6,700 nt of DNA from Bordetella parapertussis (GTDB lineage Bacteria > Pseudomonadota > Gammaproteobacteria > Burkholderiales > Burkholderiaceae_C), in NCBI GenBank assembly GCA_943328885.2, contig CALQBT020000153.1, positions 1 to 6,700 of the forward strand. The letters run 5' to 3'. The notes under the pieces were generated by a model, which was not told the origin of the DNA, did not search any database, and saw only the letters and a list, made by a program, of their open reading frames with translations. A program made the position numbers and the translations under genes. Below, one piece after another: positions 1-5,640 of the stretch (positions are counted from its first letter, which is position 1; each line of letters begins with the position of its first letter).

Positions 1-1
1 C

Positions 2-91
2 ACCCTGCGTCGGCAGGACCTGCGCGCCGGCACCGTGCACGTGCATTTCCCTCGATTCGGCTTCCAGATCAAGCAAGACATCGCCGGCTGA
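2..91 (+). CDS. 3' end of an unidentified protein (partial)
   Basis: The last 29 codons and TGA stop of a gene that begins left of the window. The frame starting at base 2 is open, with codons ending mostly in G or C as in the neighbouring genes, which is the main reason to call it coding. The visible C-terminus is rich in Arg, His and Phe (it contains VHVHFPRFGFQIK) and ends in DIAG. I do not recognise the family from so short a tail. The frame one base earlier is also open beyond this point, so the frame choice rests on codon bias alone. The next gene on the same strand starts 145 bases after the stop. Confidence 0.5.
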   Translation, partial: TLRRQDLRAGTVHVHFPRFGFQIKQDIAG

Positions 92-192
92 AGACGTTCC
101 AGCGACAGCCCACGCTGGCGAGCGTCGCGGGCGCGGCGAGCTTGAAGGGCCTTGCGCTACGATGGGCACCCCTGGCCAGCCGTCGCACGGGA

Positions 193-221
193 GAAAAAAC
201 CCCTTCAAACCCTGACGGGGT
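193..221 (-). terminator. possible intrinsic terminator read on the minus strand
   Basis: Bases 199-203 (ACCCC) pair with 217-221 (GGGGT). After one mismatch, 205-207 (TCA) pair with 213-215 (TGA), leaving a 5-base loop. Read on the minus strand the hairpin runs into six T residues (complement of the A-run at 194-199), the layout of a Rho-independent terminator. On the + strand there is no T-run. No convincing minus-strand gene ends here, so it would stop antisense transcription coming out of the permease gene, or it may be chance. Confidence 0.3.
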
Positions 222-236
222 CCACCACCCGCTGAC

Positions 237-1127
237 ATGCGTCCTGCCGACATTTTCCAGCTCTTGATACTCGCCTGCGCCTGGGGCGGCGCGTACTTGT
301 TCATGCGCGCGGCGGTGCCAGCGTTCGGCGCTGCACCGATGGTGTTTCTTCGCCTGGCCATGGGCAGCCTGTTGGTGTTGCTGCCGCTGACCCTGTGGAA
401 ATTCGGCCCTGGCCCGCTCGTGCGGCACTGGAAGCCTCTGCTGATCTACGGCGCATTGTTCACCGCGGTTCCGTTCATCGGGCTGGGCTGGTCGGCGCGT
501 TCGATCTCCGCCGGGCTGCTGGCCGTCCTGCAGTCGGCCGCGCCGCTGTTTTCTGCGTTGATCGCCCGCTGGTGGACCAAGGAGCCGATCACGCCGATGC
601 GGGCCGCGGGGCTGGTCATCGGGTTCGCCGGCGTCACGCTGCTGGTCTGGGACCAGATCGGTGTGCGCAGTGACGCCGGGCTGGCCATCATCGTCACGCT
701 GCTGGTCACTGTGTTGTGGGGTGTGTCGTCAAACTACGCGCGCACGCTGCACGACGTCGATCCCATCGTGCTGGCCACCGGCAGCATCGGCATCGGCGCG
801 CTGGTGCTGGCCCCCAGTGCACTGATGAACTGGCCGCAGCAGGCCCCCGGCCTTCGTGCCTGGGCCGAGGTGACGTTCATGGGCATCGTCGCCTCGGGAT
901 GTGGCTTCCTGCTCTACTTCGGCCTGATCCGCAAAATCGGTGCGGTGCGGGCGACTTCGGTCAGTTTCCTGACGCCCGTGGTCACAATGATCTTGGGCGC
1001 ACTCTACCTGGGCGAGGCGCTCACGCTACGAATGATGATCGGCTGCGCGGTGATCATCGTGGGGACGGCGCTGACGCTGGGCCTGGTGCCGCGCCTGGGC
1101 AAACGGGCCGGCAGCCAAGGTCAGTAG
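237..1127 (+). CDS. EamA/DMT-family permease (10 membrane helices)
   Basis: A 296-residue integral inner-membrane protein of the drug/metabolite transporter superfamily, which usually exports or imports small metabolites; the substrate cannot be told from sequence. Two tandem EamA halves are visible, about residues 6-138 and 147-283, each with five hydrophobic helices (roughly 6-24, 31-52, 67-84, 90-111, 121-138; then 147-164, 176-195, 210-229, 240-260, 264-283). Family hallmarks are the first-helix LACAWGGAYLFMR, and SFLTPVVTMILGALYLGE near residues 243-260 in the ninth helix. The length is normal for the family. ATG 237 is the only good start: an in-frame TGA lies 24 bases upstream (213-215), and the protein begins immediately before helix 1. 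The ribosome-binding site is weak, with only a GGGG 16 bases upstream. The gene is followed by a roughly 220-base gap before the acyl-CoA synthetase. Family assignment is firm; substrate is unknown. Confidence 0.93.
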   Translation: MRPADIFQLLILACAWGGAYLFMRAAVPAFGAAPMVFLRLAMGSLLVLLPLTLWKFGPGPLVRHWKPLLIYGALFTAVPFIGLGWSARSISAGLLAVLQSAAPLFSALIARWWTKEPITPMRAAGLVIGFAGVTLLVWDQIGVRSDAGLAIIVTLLVTVLWGVSSNYARTLHDVDPIVLATGSIGIGALVLAPSALMNWPQQAPGLRAWAEVTFMGIVASGCGFLLYFGLIRKIGAVRATSVSFLTPVVTMILGALYLGEALTLRMMIGCAVIIVGTALTLGLVPRLGKRAGSQGQ

Positions 1128-1165
1128 TACGCGTCGCCTCAAAATAGTCGGTTGCACGCGTCCCC

Positions 1166-1209
1166 CGCCACCGGCTAGTCGCGTGCGGTCAAGCGCCGCG
1201 GCGGTGGCG
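1166..1209. other. inverted repeats downstream of the permease gene
   Basis: CGCCACCG at 1166-1173 is perfectly complementary to CGGTGGCG at 1202-1209 across a 28-base loop, and a shorter alternative stem (1193-1197 with 1206-1210) competes with it. A separate 7-bp perfect hairpin, GCCGCAA with TTGCGGC around a CCT loop, follows at 1227-1243. Neither is followed directly by a T-run on either strand, so they are not clear intrinsic terminators. They may fold in the permease 3' untranslated RNA or the synthetase leader. In GC-rich DNA, stems of this length also arise by chance. Confidence 0.3.
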
Positions 1210-1336
1210 CGCCGGCTCAATTTTGGGCCGCAACCTTTGCGGCAAACGAAGAAAACACGGCGAAAGAATCTATCCGTAAACTCGCCTTCCACGCACCGTC
1301 GATGCCAGCGCCATCGAACACCACCAAGCCCCAACC

Positions 1337-1340
1337 GAGG
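1337..1340 (+). promoter_or_regulatory. ribosome-binding site deciding the synthetase start
   Basis: GAGG lies six bases before ATG 1347. The alternative upstream ATG at 1302 has no purine-rich sequence in front of it, so 1347 is preferred. Confidence 0.5.
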
Positions 1341-1346
1341 CCCGCC

Positions 1347-3254
1347 ATGACCCCAGCCCACCTGCTTGACAAACTGATCGGCAGCGAGATGCCGCCGCTG
1401 CGCAACAACGCCGACGTGCTGGCCTTCGAGGCCACGCCCTATGCCGAGCGCATCGCCGCGCAAAGCACTTACGAAGCCTTGCAACTCGGTGCGGCGCGCG
1501 ACCCCGATGCGCCGGCGATCCAGTTCCTGCCCAAGGTCGACGCCGATCAAGAACCGGTGGTGATCTCGCACCGACAGTTTTTCGCCCGGGTGACCCAGGC
1601 TGCGAACATGTTCAACGACCTGGGCATCGGCCCCGACGACGTGGTGAGCTTTCTGATGCCTTTGCTGCCGCAAAGCTTCTACGGGCTGTACGGCGCGCAG
1701 GCTGCCGGCATCGCCAACCCGGTGAACCCGATGTTGTCGGCCGAGCAGATCGGCGAGATCTTGCGCGCGGCCAACACCAAGGTGCTGGTGGCGCTGGGGC
1801 CGCTGCCGGGCAGCGACATCTGGGACAAGGTGCAGCAACTCAAACACCAATTACCTCAGCTCAAGGCGATCCTGGTGGTGCATGGCGCCAATGACGCCGC
1901 CAACGCCGTCTACAACTTCGACGAGAAGATCGCCGGGTACCCCGACGACCGGCTCAGCAGCGGCCGACGCATCACCTCGACCGACGTGGCGGGCTACTTC
2001 CACACCGGCGGCACCACCGGCACGCCCAAGCTGGTGTGCCATAGCCATGGCAACCAGGTCTACCAGGCCTGGGCGCTGCCGCTGACCATGCCCTTGCGCA
2101 GCAACGGCGCGGTGCTGTTCGGCCTGCCGTTGTTCCATGTCGGCGGCAGCTTGACGCAAGGGCTGGCCGGCCTGGCCAACGGCGGCTCGCTGGTGGTGCT
2201 CGGCCCATCGGGCTGGCGCGACCCGGCGTCGCTGCGCAACGTTTGGAAGCTGGTCGAGCGCTACCGGCCGGCGGTGTTCGGCGGTGTGCCCACCGTGCTG
2301 TCGGCAGCGCTGACCGTGCCGGTGGGCGACGCCGACATCAGCAGCATCCTCATCGCCTCGGGCGGCGGCTCGGCGATTCCGGTGGCGGTGTGCAAGACCT
2401 ACGCCGAGATGCTCCAGGCCCCGGTGCTGGAGGTCTACGGCATGACCGAGACCTCCAGCGTGCACACGATGAGCTATCCCGAACGGCCGCTGCGCCTGGG
2501 CTCGGTCGGCCATGCCCTGCCCTACAGCCGGGTGCGCATCGTCAAGGTCGACACCGATGGCCGCTTGCTGGGCGACTGCGCGGTCAACGAGATCGGTGTC
2601 GTCGCGATGGCCGGCCCGGGCGTGTTCAGCGGCTACCTCGGCGAGCAACACAACCGCGGTGCGTTTGTCGAACCGGGCTGGGTGAATTCCGGTGACCTGG
2701 GCCGGATCGACGAAGAGGGCTACCTGTGGATCACCGGTCGCGCCAAGGACTTGATCATCCGCGGCGGCCACAACATCGACCCACTGGCCATCGAGGAGGT
2801 GTTCTTCCAGCATCCGGCGGTGGCGCTGGCTGCGGTCGTCGGCCAACCCGACGCTTACGCCGGCGAGCTGCCGGTGGCCTATGTGCAACTCAAGCCTGGC
2901 GCCCAGGTCGAAGCCGGCGAGCTGCTCGATTTCGTCCGCCAGCGCACGCCCGAGCGGGCCGCCGTGCCGGTGCGCCTGAGCTTCATCGACGCGATGCCGC
3001 TGACCGGCGTGGGCAAGATCTTCAAGCCCACGCTGAGGCTGGATGCGGCGCGGCAGATGGTCGGCGCGCTGCTGGCCGACGCCGTGCCCGCCGGTGCCAC
3101 GCTCGATGTGGTGGTGGCCGCCCACGCGGTGCACGGCCATCTGATCTCGGTGACGCTGGGCGGGGTGGGCTCGGCCCAGCGTGCGGCGGTCGAGGCGACC
3201 TTGCACGAGCGACTGAACCCGTTGGTGATGCGCCACGAGATCACCTGGCGCTGA
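1347..3254 (+). CDS. long-form acyl-CoA synthetase (AMP-forming, ANL superfamily)
   Basis: A 635-residue cytoplasmic enzyme that activates a carboxylic acid with ATP to an acyl-AMP and passes it to CoA. All core motifs are intact: the phosphate-binding loop HTGGTTGTPK (219-228), EVYGMTET (362-369), SGDLG with the ribose-binding Asp near 450, the hinge GRAKDLIIRGGHNI (464-477), and the adenylation Lys near 557 in TGVGKIFK. The N-terminus carries about 40 residues before the usual fold, and about 78 residues follow the catalytic Lys. At 635 residues it is longer than typical 500-570-residue ligases, but from memory it fits a proteobacterial group of roughly 630-residue AMP-binding proteins that share the YFHTGGTTG and GGHNIDP-AIEE features. 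Substrate is unknown: a medium- or long-chain fatty acid or a related acid is plausible. An in-frame ATG at 1302 would add 15 residues (MPAPSNTTKPQPRPA), but it lacks a ribosome-binding site and the extension is low-complexity. No partner gene abuts it, so it may be transcribed alone. Confidence 0.96.
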   Translation: MTPAHLLDKLIGSEMPPLRNNADVLAFEATPYAERIAAQSTYEALQLGAARDPDAPAIQFLPKVDADQEPVVISHRQFFARVTQAANMFNDLGIGPDDVVSFLMPLLPQSFYGLYGAQAAGIANPVNPMLSAEQIGEILRAANTKVLVALGPLPGSDIWDKVQQLKHQLPQLKAILVVHGANDAANAVYNFDEKIAGYPDDRLSSGRRITSTDVAGYFHTGGTTGTPKLVCHSHGNQVYQAWALPLTMPLRSNGAVLFGLPLFHVGGSLTQGLAGLANGGSLVVLGPSGWRDPASLRNVWKLVERYRPAVFGGVPTVLSAALTVPVGDADISSILIASGGGSAIPVAVCKTYAEMLQAPVLEVYGMTETSSVHTMSYPERPLRLGSVGHALPYSRVRIVKVDTDGRLLGDCAVNEIGVVAMAGPGVFSGYLGEQHNRGAFVEPGWVNSGDLGRIDEEGYLWITGRAKDLIIRGGHNIDPLAIEEVFFQHPAVALAAVVGQPDAYAGELPVAYVQLKPGAQVEAGELLDFVRQRTPERAAVPVRLSFIDAMPLTGVGKIFKPTLRLDAARQMVGALLADAVPAGATLDVVVAAHAVHGHLISVTLGGVGSAQRAAVEATLHERLNPLVMRHEITWR

Positions 3255-3367
3255 TGACGGTTCGTCAAGCCTTGTCAAAGCGGCGACGCGATTCGGCGCC
3301 AGCGCACTGACCCGCAGGTGCTCGGACCGGGCGCCAAAACCGCAGGCGCCTAGGAAAGGCCGCATTA

Positions 3368-3391
3368 GGCCGAGCTCGGCCGAGCTCGGCC
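3368..3391. repeat. tandem palindrome, two CGAGCTCGGC units
   Basis: Two exact head-to-tail copies of CGAGCTCGGC (3371-3380 and 3381-3390). With flanking bases GGC and C, the whole 24 bases equal their own reverse complement, and each GAGCTC core is itself palindromic. It could be a protein-binding site with two adjacent dimer sites, a cruciform or transcript hairpin, or a small slippage duplication. No other copy is visible in the window. Confidence 0.75.
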
Positions 3392-3443
3392 AACCTGGGC
3401 CCGCTGACGATAGCTGGCATGATGGCGTCGAATCCTCTATCCG

Positions 3444-3464
3444 TTGATCCGCTCTCAGGATCAA
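3444..3464. promoter_or_regulatory. inverted repeat upstream of the hydrolase, candidate operator
   Basis: TTGATCC (3444-3450) and GGATCAA (3458-3464) form a perfect inverted repeat around a 7-base spacer, about 95 bases before the hydrolase start. Size and spacing fit a dimeric repressor or activator site. No regulator gene lies nearby to support this, and an RNA hairpin is equally possible. Confidence 0.35.
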
Positions 3465-3544
3465 ACCTGACTCATCCCTCCATCCGATCGATGACCTGGC
3501 GCGAATCTCCCTAGCTCGGGTCAGCGCTGCGGGCCAAATTTTCT

Positions 3545-3550
3545 GAGGTG
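3545..3550 (+). promoter_or_regulatory. strong ribosome-binding site of the hydrolase
   Basis: GAGGTG nine bases before ATG 3560 is the best Shine-Dalgarno match in the window. Its last three bases are also an in-frame GTG (3548). Using that GTG as a start would leave no Shine-Dalgarno in front of it, so ATG 3560 is chosen. Confidence 0.65.
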
Positions 3551-3559
3551 AATCGAACC

Positions 3560-4411
3560 ATGAGTACCCTGATCCGCAGAACCACCGGCCTGCCGGTCAA
3601 CCTTGCCTACCTCGACGTGGGGCAAGGCAGCCCGGTGATCTTCGTGCATGAATTTGCCGGCGACATGATGAGCTGGCTACCCCAGGTCAACGCCCTGTCG
3701 CGCCGATACCGCTGCATCGCCTACAGCGCGCGTGGCTACACGCCCTCCGACATTCCGGCCGACCCCAAGGGCTACGGCTGGGAATTTTCGGTGTCGGACC
3801 TGATCGCGCTGATGGACTTCCTGAAGATCCCCAAGGCCCATATCGTGGGTTTGTCCATGGGCGGCTATGCGGTGGTCTCGGCGGGATACCTGCATCCCGA
3901 CCGCATCCTGTCGATCACGCCCTGCAGCGCAGGCTCAGGGTCGGTGTCGAAGGGGCGCGAGGAGATGGTCGCGTCGAGCCTGGCGCTGGCCGACCGGATG
4001 GAGCGCGAAGGCACGCGCAGCGCCGTGGCCGAGTACGCGAAAGCCGCGTCTCGCCTGCCCTTCCTCGAGAAAGACCCGGTCGGCTTCGATACCTTCTTCG
4101 AGCAGTTCGCCAGCCACGATTCACTCGGCTCGGCCCTGACGCTGCGCGGTTTCCAGGCAGCGCGGCCGTCGCTGCTGGACAAGGGCCGAGAGCTGTCGAC
4201 GATCAAGGCGCCGGTGATGATGATGCTCGGCGACCGTGACAGCGGATGCGTGGAGCCGACCCTGTTCATGTGGCGCAGCATTGCGGGCGCGACCCTCGCG
4301 GTGTTGCCCAATTCGGGCCACTGCATCAACTTGGAAGAGCCCGTGGTCTTCAATCAGCTGCTGCTCGATTTTCTCGATCGCGTCGAGCAAGCCGCCGGCA
4401 AGTCGGCCTGA
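3560..4411 (+). CDS. alpha/beta-hydrolase fold protein
   Basis: A 283-residue, apparently cytoplasmic serine hydrolase (no signal peptide) of the alpha/beta-hydrolase superfamily, which contains esterases, enol-lactonases, C-C bond hydrolases and cofactor-free haloperoxidases. The catalytic triad is readable: Ser99 in the nucleophile elbow GLSMGG, Asp227 in LGDRDSGC, and His254 in NSGHCINLEEP. A cap region with charged helices lies between about residues 125 and 205. The oxyanion-loop motif after the third strand is FVHEFAGD (His30-Glu31) rather than the common His-Gly. The N-terminus fits 3-oxoadipate enol-lactonase-like proteins (LAYLDVGQGSPVIFVH), but the exact reaction cannot be named. 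ATG 3560 is preferred over GTG 3548 because of the well-placed GAGGTG. The gene stands alone: 305 bases separate it from the synthetase and 137 from the next permease. A role in breaking down an ester or lactone is inference. Confidence 0.94.
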   Translation: MSTLIRRTTGLPVNLAYLDVGQGSPVIFVHEFAGDMMSWLPQVNALSRRYRCIAYSARGYTPSDIPADPKGYGWEFSVSDLIALMDFLKIPKAHIVGLSMGGYAVVSAGYLHPDRILSITPCSAGSGSVSKGREEMVASSLALADRMEREGTRSAVAEYAKAASRLPFLEKDPVGFDTFFEQFASHDSLGSALTLRGFQAARPSLLDKGRELSTIKAPVMMMLGDRDSGCVEPTLFMWRSIAGATLAVLPNSGHCINLEEPVVFNQLLLDFLDRVEQAAGKSA

Positions 4412-4435
4412 TCGACGCCGCCAGCGCAAGCCCCA

Positions 4436-4462
4436 CCTCGCGCCGGCGCGGTTGCGGCGAGG
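4436..4462 (+). other. GC-rich hairpin after the hydrolase gene
   Basis: CCTCGC (4436-4441) pairs with GCGAGG (4457-4462), enclosing a 15-base GC-rich loop, 24 bases after the hydrolase stop. There is no T-run after it, so it is at best a Rho-dependent or RNA-stabilising 3' structure. Confidence 0.25.
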
Positions 4463-4477
4463 CGCTCAGGTAAAGTG

Positions 4478-4491
4478 ACCGATTGTTCGGT
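4478..4491. promoter_or_regulatory. palindrome ACCGA-N4-TCGGT, candidate operator
   Basis: A 14-base inverted repeat with 5-bp arms around TTGT, 57 bases upstream of the second permease start. It is also embedded in a direct repeat, GTGAC at 4476-4480 and 4491-4495 (overlapping by context). The arm sequence resembles sites bound by TetR-type dimers, which often control exporter genes, but no regulator is encoded in the window, so this is inference. Confidence 0.3.
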
Positions 4492-4548
4492 GACTGTTGC
4501 CCCTATGCCTGCTGCGTTTCCTGTCCATTTCTTGATTGACAAGCGCCG

Positions 4549-5511
4549 ATGAACGCCGCGCCGAGAGGGCCTGATGCCGCCTCAGCGGCCTGGGTCGGGG
4601 GTTTGAGCTATGTGCTGGCCTGCGTGTTCTGGGGGATGAACATCCCGCTGACGGCAACCCTGTTCCAGACCTTCGACCCGTATTGGCTGGCTTTCATGCG
4701 GGTGAGCCTCGCCGCGGCGGTGCTGGCCGTGGTGCTTGGCGTCACCCGGGGCGTCTCGGCCTGGCGTTCGCCTATCCCTCTCTGGCGCATTGCCGTGATG
4801 GGCATCTTCGCCAGCAGTTTCTTTGCGATGTACAACATCGGCTTGCACCACACCAACACCATCACCGCCGCCGCCATCGTCGCCGGCTCGCCGGTCTATG
4901 GCGCGGTCGTGTCGCGGCTGATGCTCGGCGCCCGGCTGGAGAAGGGCTTCTGGGGTGCTGCGCTGCTGACCCTGGTGGGCGCCGGCATCGCGGTCTATGG
5001 ACGGGCTGGCGCGAGTGGCCAGTTCTTCGATCTCCAAGGCGGGGAGATTCTCCTGGTGCTCGGACTCGGCTGCTGGGCGGTCTATTCGATCCTGTCGCAG
5101 CGCTGGTTCAGCCCCGAAACGCCGCAGTTGCAGCGCACCTTCCTGGGCTTGTTCGGTGCGGCGCCATGGCTGCTGCTGTGGTGGTTCATGGCCCGGCTGG
5201 CCGGCATGGCCGGGTCGATCAACCTGCATCCGGATGCGACCGCGCTGGCCTATCTGTTGGTCACGACAGTGTTCGCGACCGCACTGGGCGGGGTGGTCTG
5301 GAACATCGGCGTGGCCCGGCTGGGCGTCAATGCCGGCATGATGTGGCAGAACACCGTACCGGTGTTCGCCGTGCTCATCTCGCTGCTGTTCTTTGGCGTC
5401 AAGCCCCTGCCCGAGCAAGTCGCCGGCGGCGTGATCGTGCTGGCCGGGGTGCTCTACATGCAGTGGCATCGGATCCGGGGCGCACGTGTCGCAGCAGCAT
5501 CAAGCCCATAG
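4549..5511 (+). CDS. second EamA/DMT-family permease
   Basis: A 320-residue inner-membrane protein with ten predicted helices (about 15-36, 46-66, 77-98, 103-124, 132-150, 164-184, 197-218, 230-250, 264-283, 289-306), forming two EamA repeats of the drug/metabolite transporter superfamily. Typical features are LACVFWGMNIPLT in helix 1, the loop HHTNTITAAAIVAGSPVYGAV between helices 3 and 4, and MWQNTVPVFAVLISLLFFG in helix 9. The last dozen residues are a short polar tail. It is only distantly like the permease at 237-1127, so the two are not a recent duplication. The start at ATG 4549 is well bounded by an in-frame TGA at 4537-4539; the ribosome-binding site is poor (ACAAG). A small palindrome at 4478-4491 could regulate it. 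The substrate is unknown; metabolite efflux is the usual role for the family. Confidence 0.94.
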   Translation: MNAAPRGPDAASAAWVGGLSYVLACVFWGMNIPLTATLFQTFDPYWLAFMRVSLAAAVLAVVLGVTRGVSAWRSPIPLWRIAVMGIFASSFFAMYNIGLHHTNTITAAAIVAGSPVYGAVVSRLMLGARLEKGFWGAALLTLVGAGIAVYGRAGASGQFFDLQGGEILLVLGLGCWAVYSILSQRWFSPETPQLQRTFLGLFGAAPWLLLWWFMARLAGMAGSINLHPDATALAYLLVTTVFATALGGVVWNIGVARLGVNAGMMWQNTVPVFAVLISLLFFGVKPLPEQVAGGVIVLAGVLYMQWHRIRGARVAAASSP

Positions 5512-5529
5512 CCTACCTGACCATAGCCT
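5506..5529. repeat. 9-bp direct repeat CCATAGCCT
   Basis: CCATAGCCT occurs at 5506-5514, across the permease stop codon, and again at 5521-5529, a 15-base period with six bases between the copies. It is consistent with a small local duplication at the left edge of the apparently degraded segment. Confidence 0.6.
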
Positions 5530-5560
5530 CGCGAAGTCAACCAGCCAAAACTCCCACGCA

Positions 5561-5640
5561 CCCCTGCGCTACGGCATCCTTGGCTGCGCCAACATCGCCC
5601 GCCACCATGCCAGCGACGAAGCCCTGCTGGCCGATGTTCA
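5561..5640 (+). pseudogene. N-terminal remnant of a Gfo/Idh/MocA-type oxidoreductase
   Basis: In the frame starting at 5561 the translation reads PLRYGILGCANIARHH and continues for about ten more residues. That is the characteristic first strand and glycine loop (GILGCANIAR, pattern G-x-x-G-x-A/N-I-A) of the NAD(P)-binding Rossmann domain at the N-terminus of Gfo/Idh/MocA oxidoreductases, which are normally about 330-390 residues. After roughly 25 residues the likeness ends, just where the converging esterase gene finishes at 5638. No ATG precedes the motif; the frame is open back to a GTG at 5486 inside the permease gene, but those leading residues (SQQHQAHSLPDHSLAKSTSQ) look like translated non-coding DNA. 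The rest of the enzyme is absent from the window, so this is most simply a deletion relic. Alternatives are a chance match or a short overlapping ORF of about 76 codons (5486-5716). Confidence 0.45.

Larger units (their letters stand above)
3255..3559. other. non-coding stretch with several inverted repeats
   Basis: No reading frame here has gene-like codon use. It holds an imperfectly spaced hairpin (GGCGCC at 3330-3335 with GGCGCC at 3345-3350), a tandem palindrome at 3368-3391, and a 7-bp inverted repeat at 3444-3464, ending with the hydrolase ribosome-binding site. None of the repeats is followed by a T-run, so no clear terminator for the synthetase gene is seen. A promoter for the hydrolase probably lies in the right half, but I could not pick convincing -35/-10 or -24/-12 elements. 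Confidence 0.6.

Noticed and set aside
1129..1162. ACGCGTC repeated at 1129-1135 and 1156-1162
   Set aside because: A 7-base repeat of a GC-rich palindromic core is expected by chance, and no further repeat unit or conserved spacing is present.
1026..1850. A 274-codon minus-strand open frame spanning the gap between permease and synthetase
   Set aside because: Composition is that of a shadow frame, and it is antisense to two well-supported genes. The gap itself shows no coding signal.
3416..3430. TGGCATGATGGC considered as a sigma-54 -24/-12 promoter
   Set aside because: The spacing between the GG and GC elements is too short and the TTGC half is missing.
1851..3464. A 537-codon open frame on the minus strand, antisense to the acyl-CoA synthetase
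   Set aside because: Its translation is rich in His, Arg, Gln and Ala with no recognisable domain, as expected for the reverse frame of a GC-rich gene. The plus-strand synthetase has every family motif.
3451..3470. Resemblance of the reverse complement (GGTTTGATCCTGAG) to the conserved 5' end of 16S rRNA
   Set aside because: The match is only about 11 bases and no further rRNA sequence follows, so it is chance or part of the inverted repeat.
4582..5469. A 295-codon minus-strand open frame opposite the second permease
   Set aside because: It gives a hydrophilic, His/Gln/Arg-rich product mirroring the permease codons; no motif was seen.
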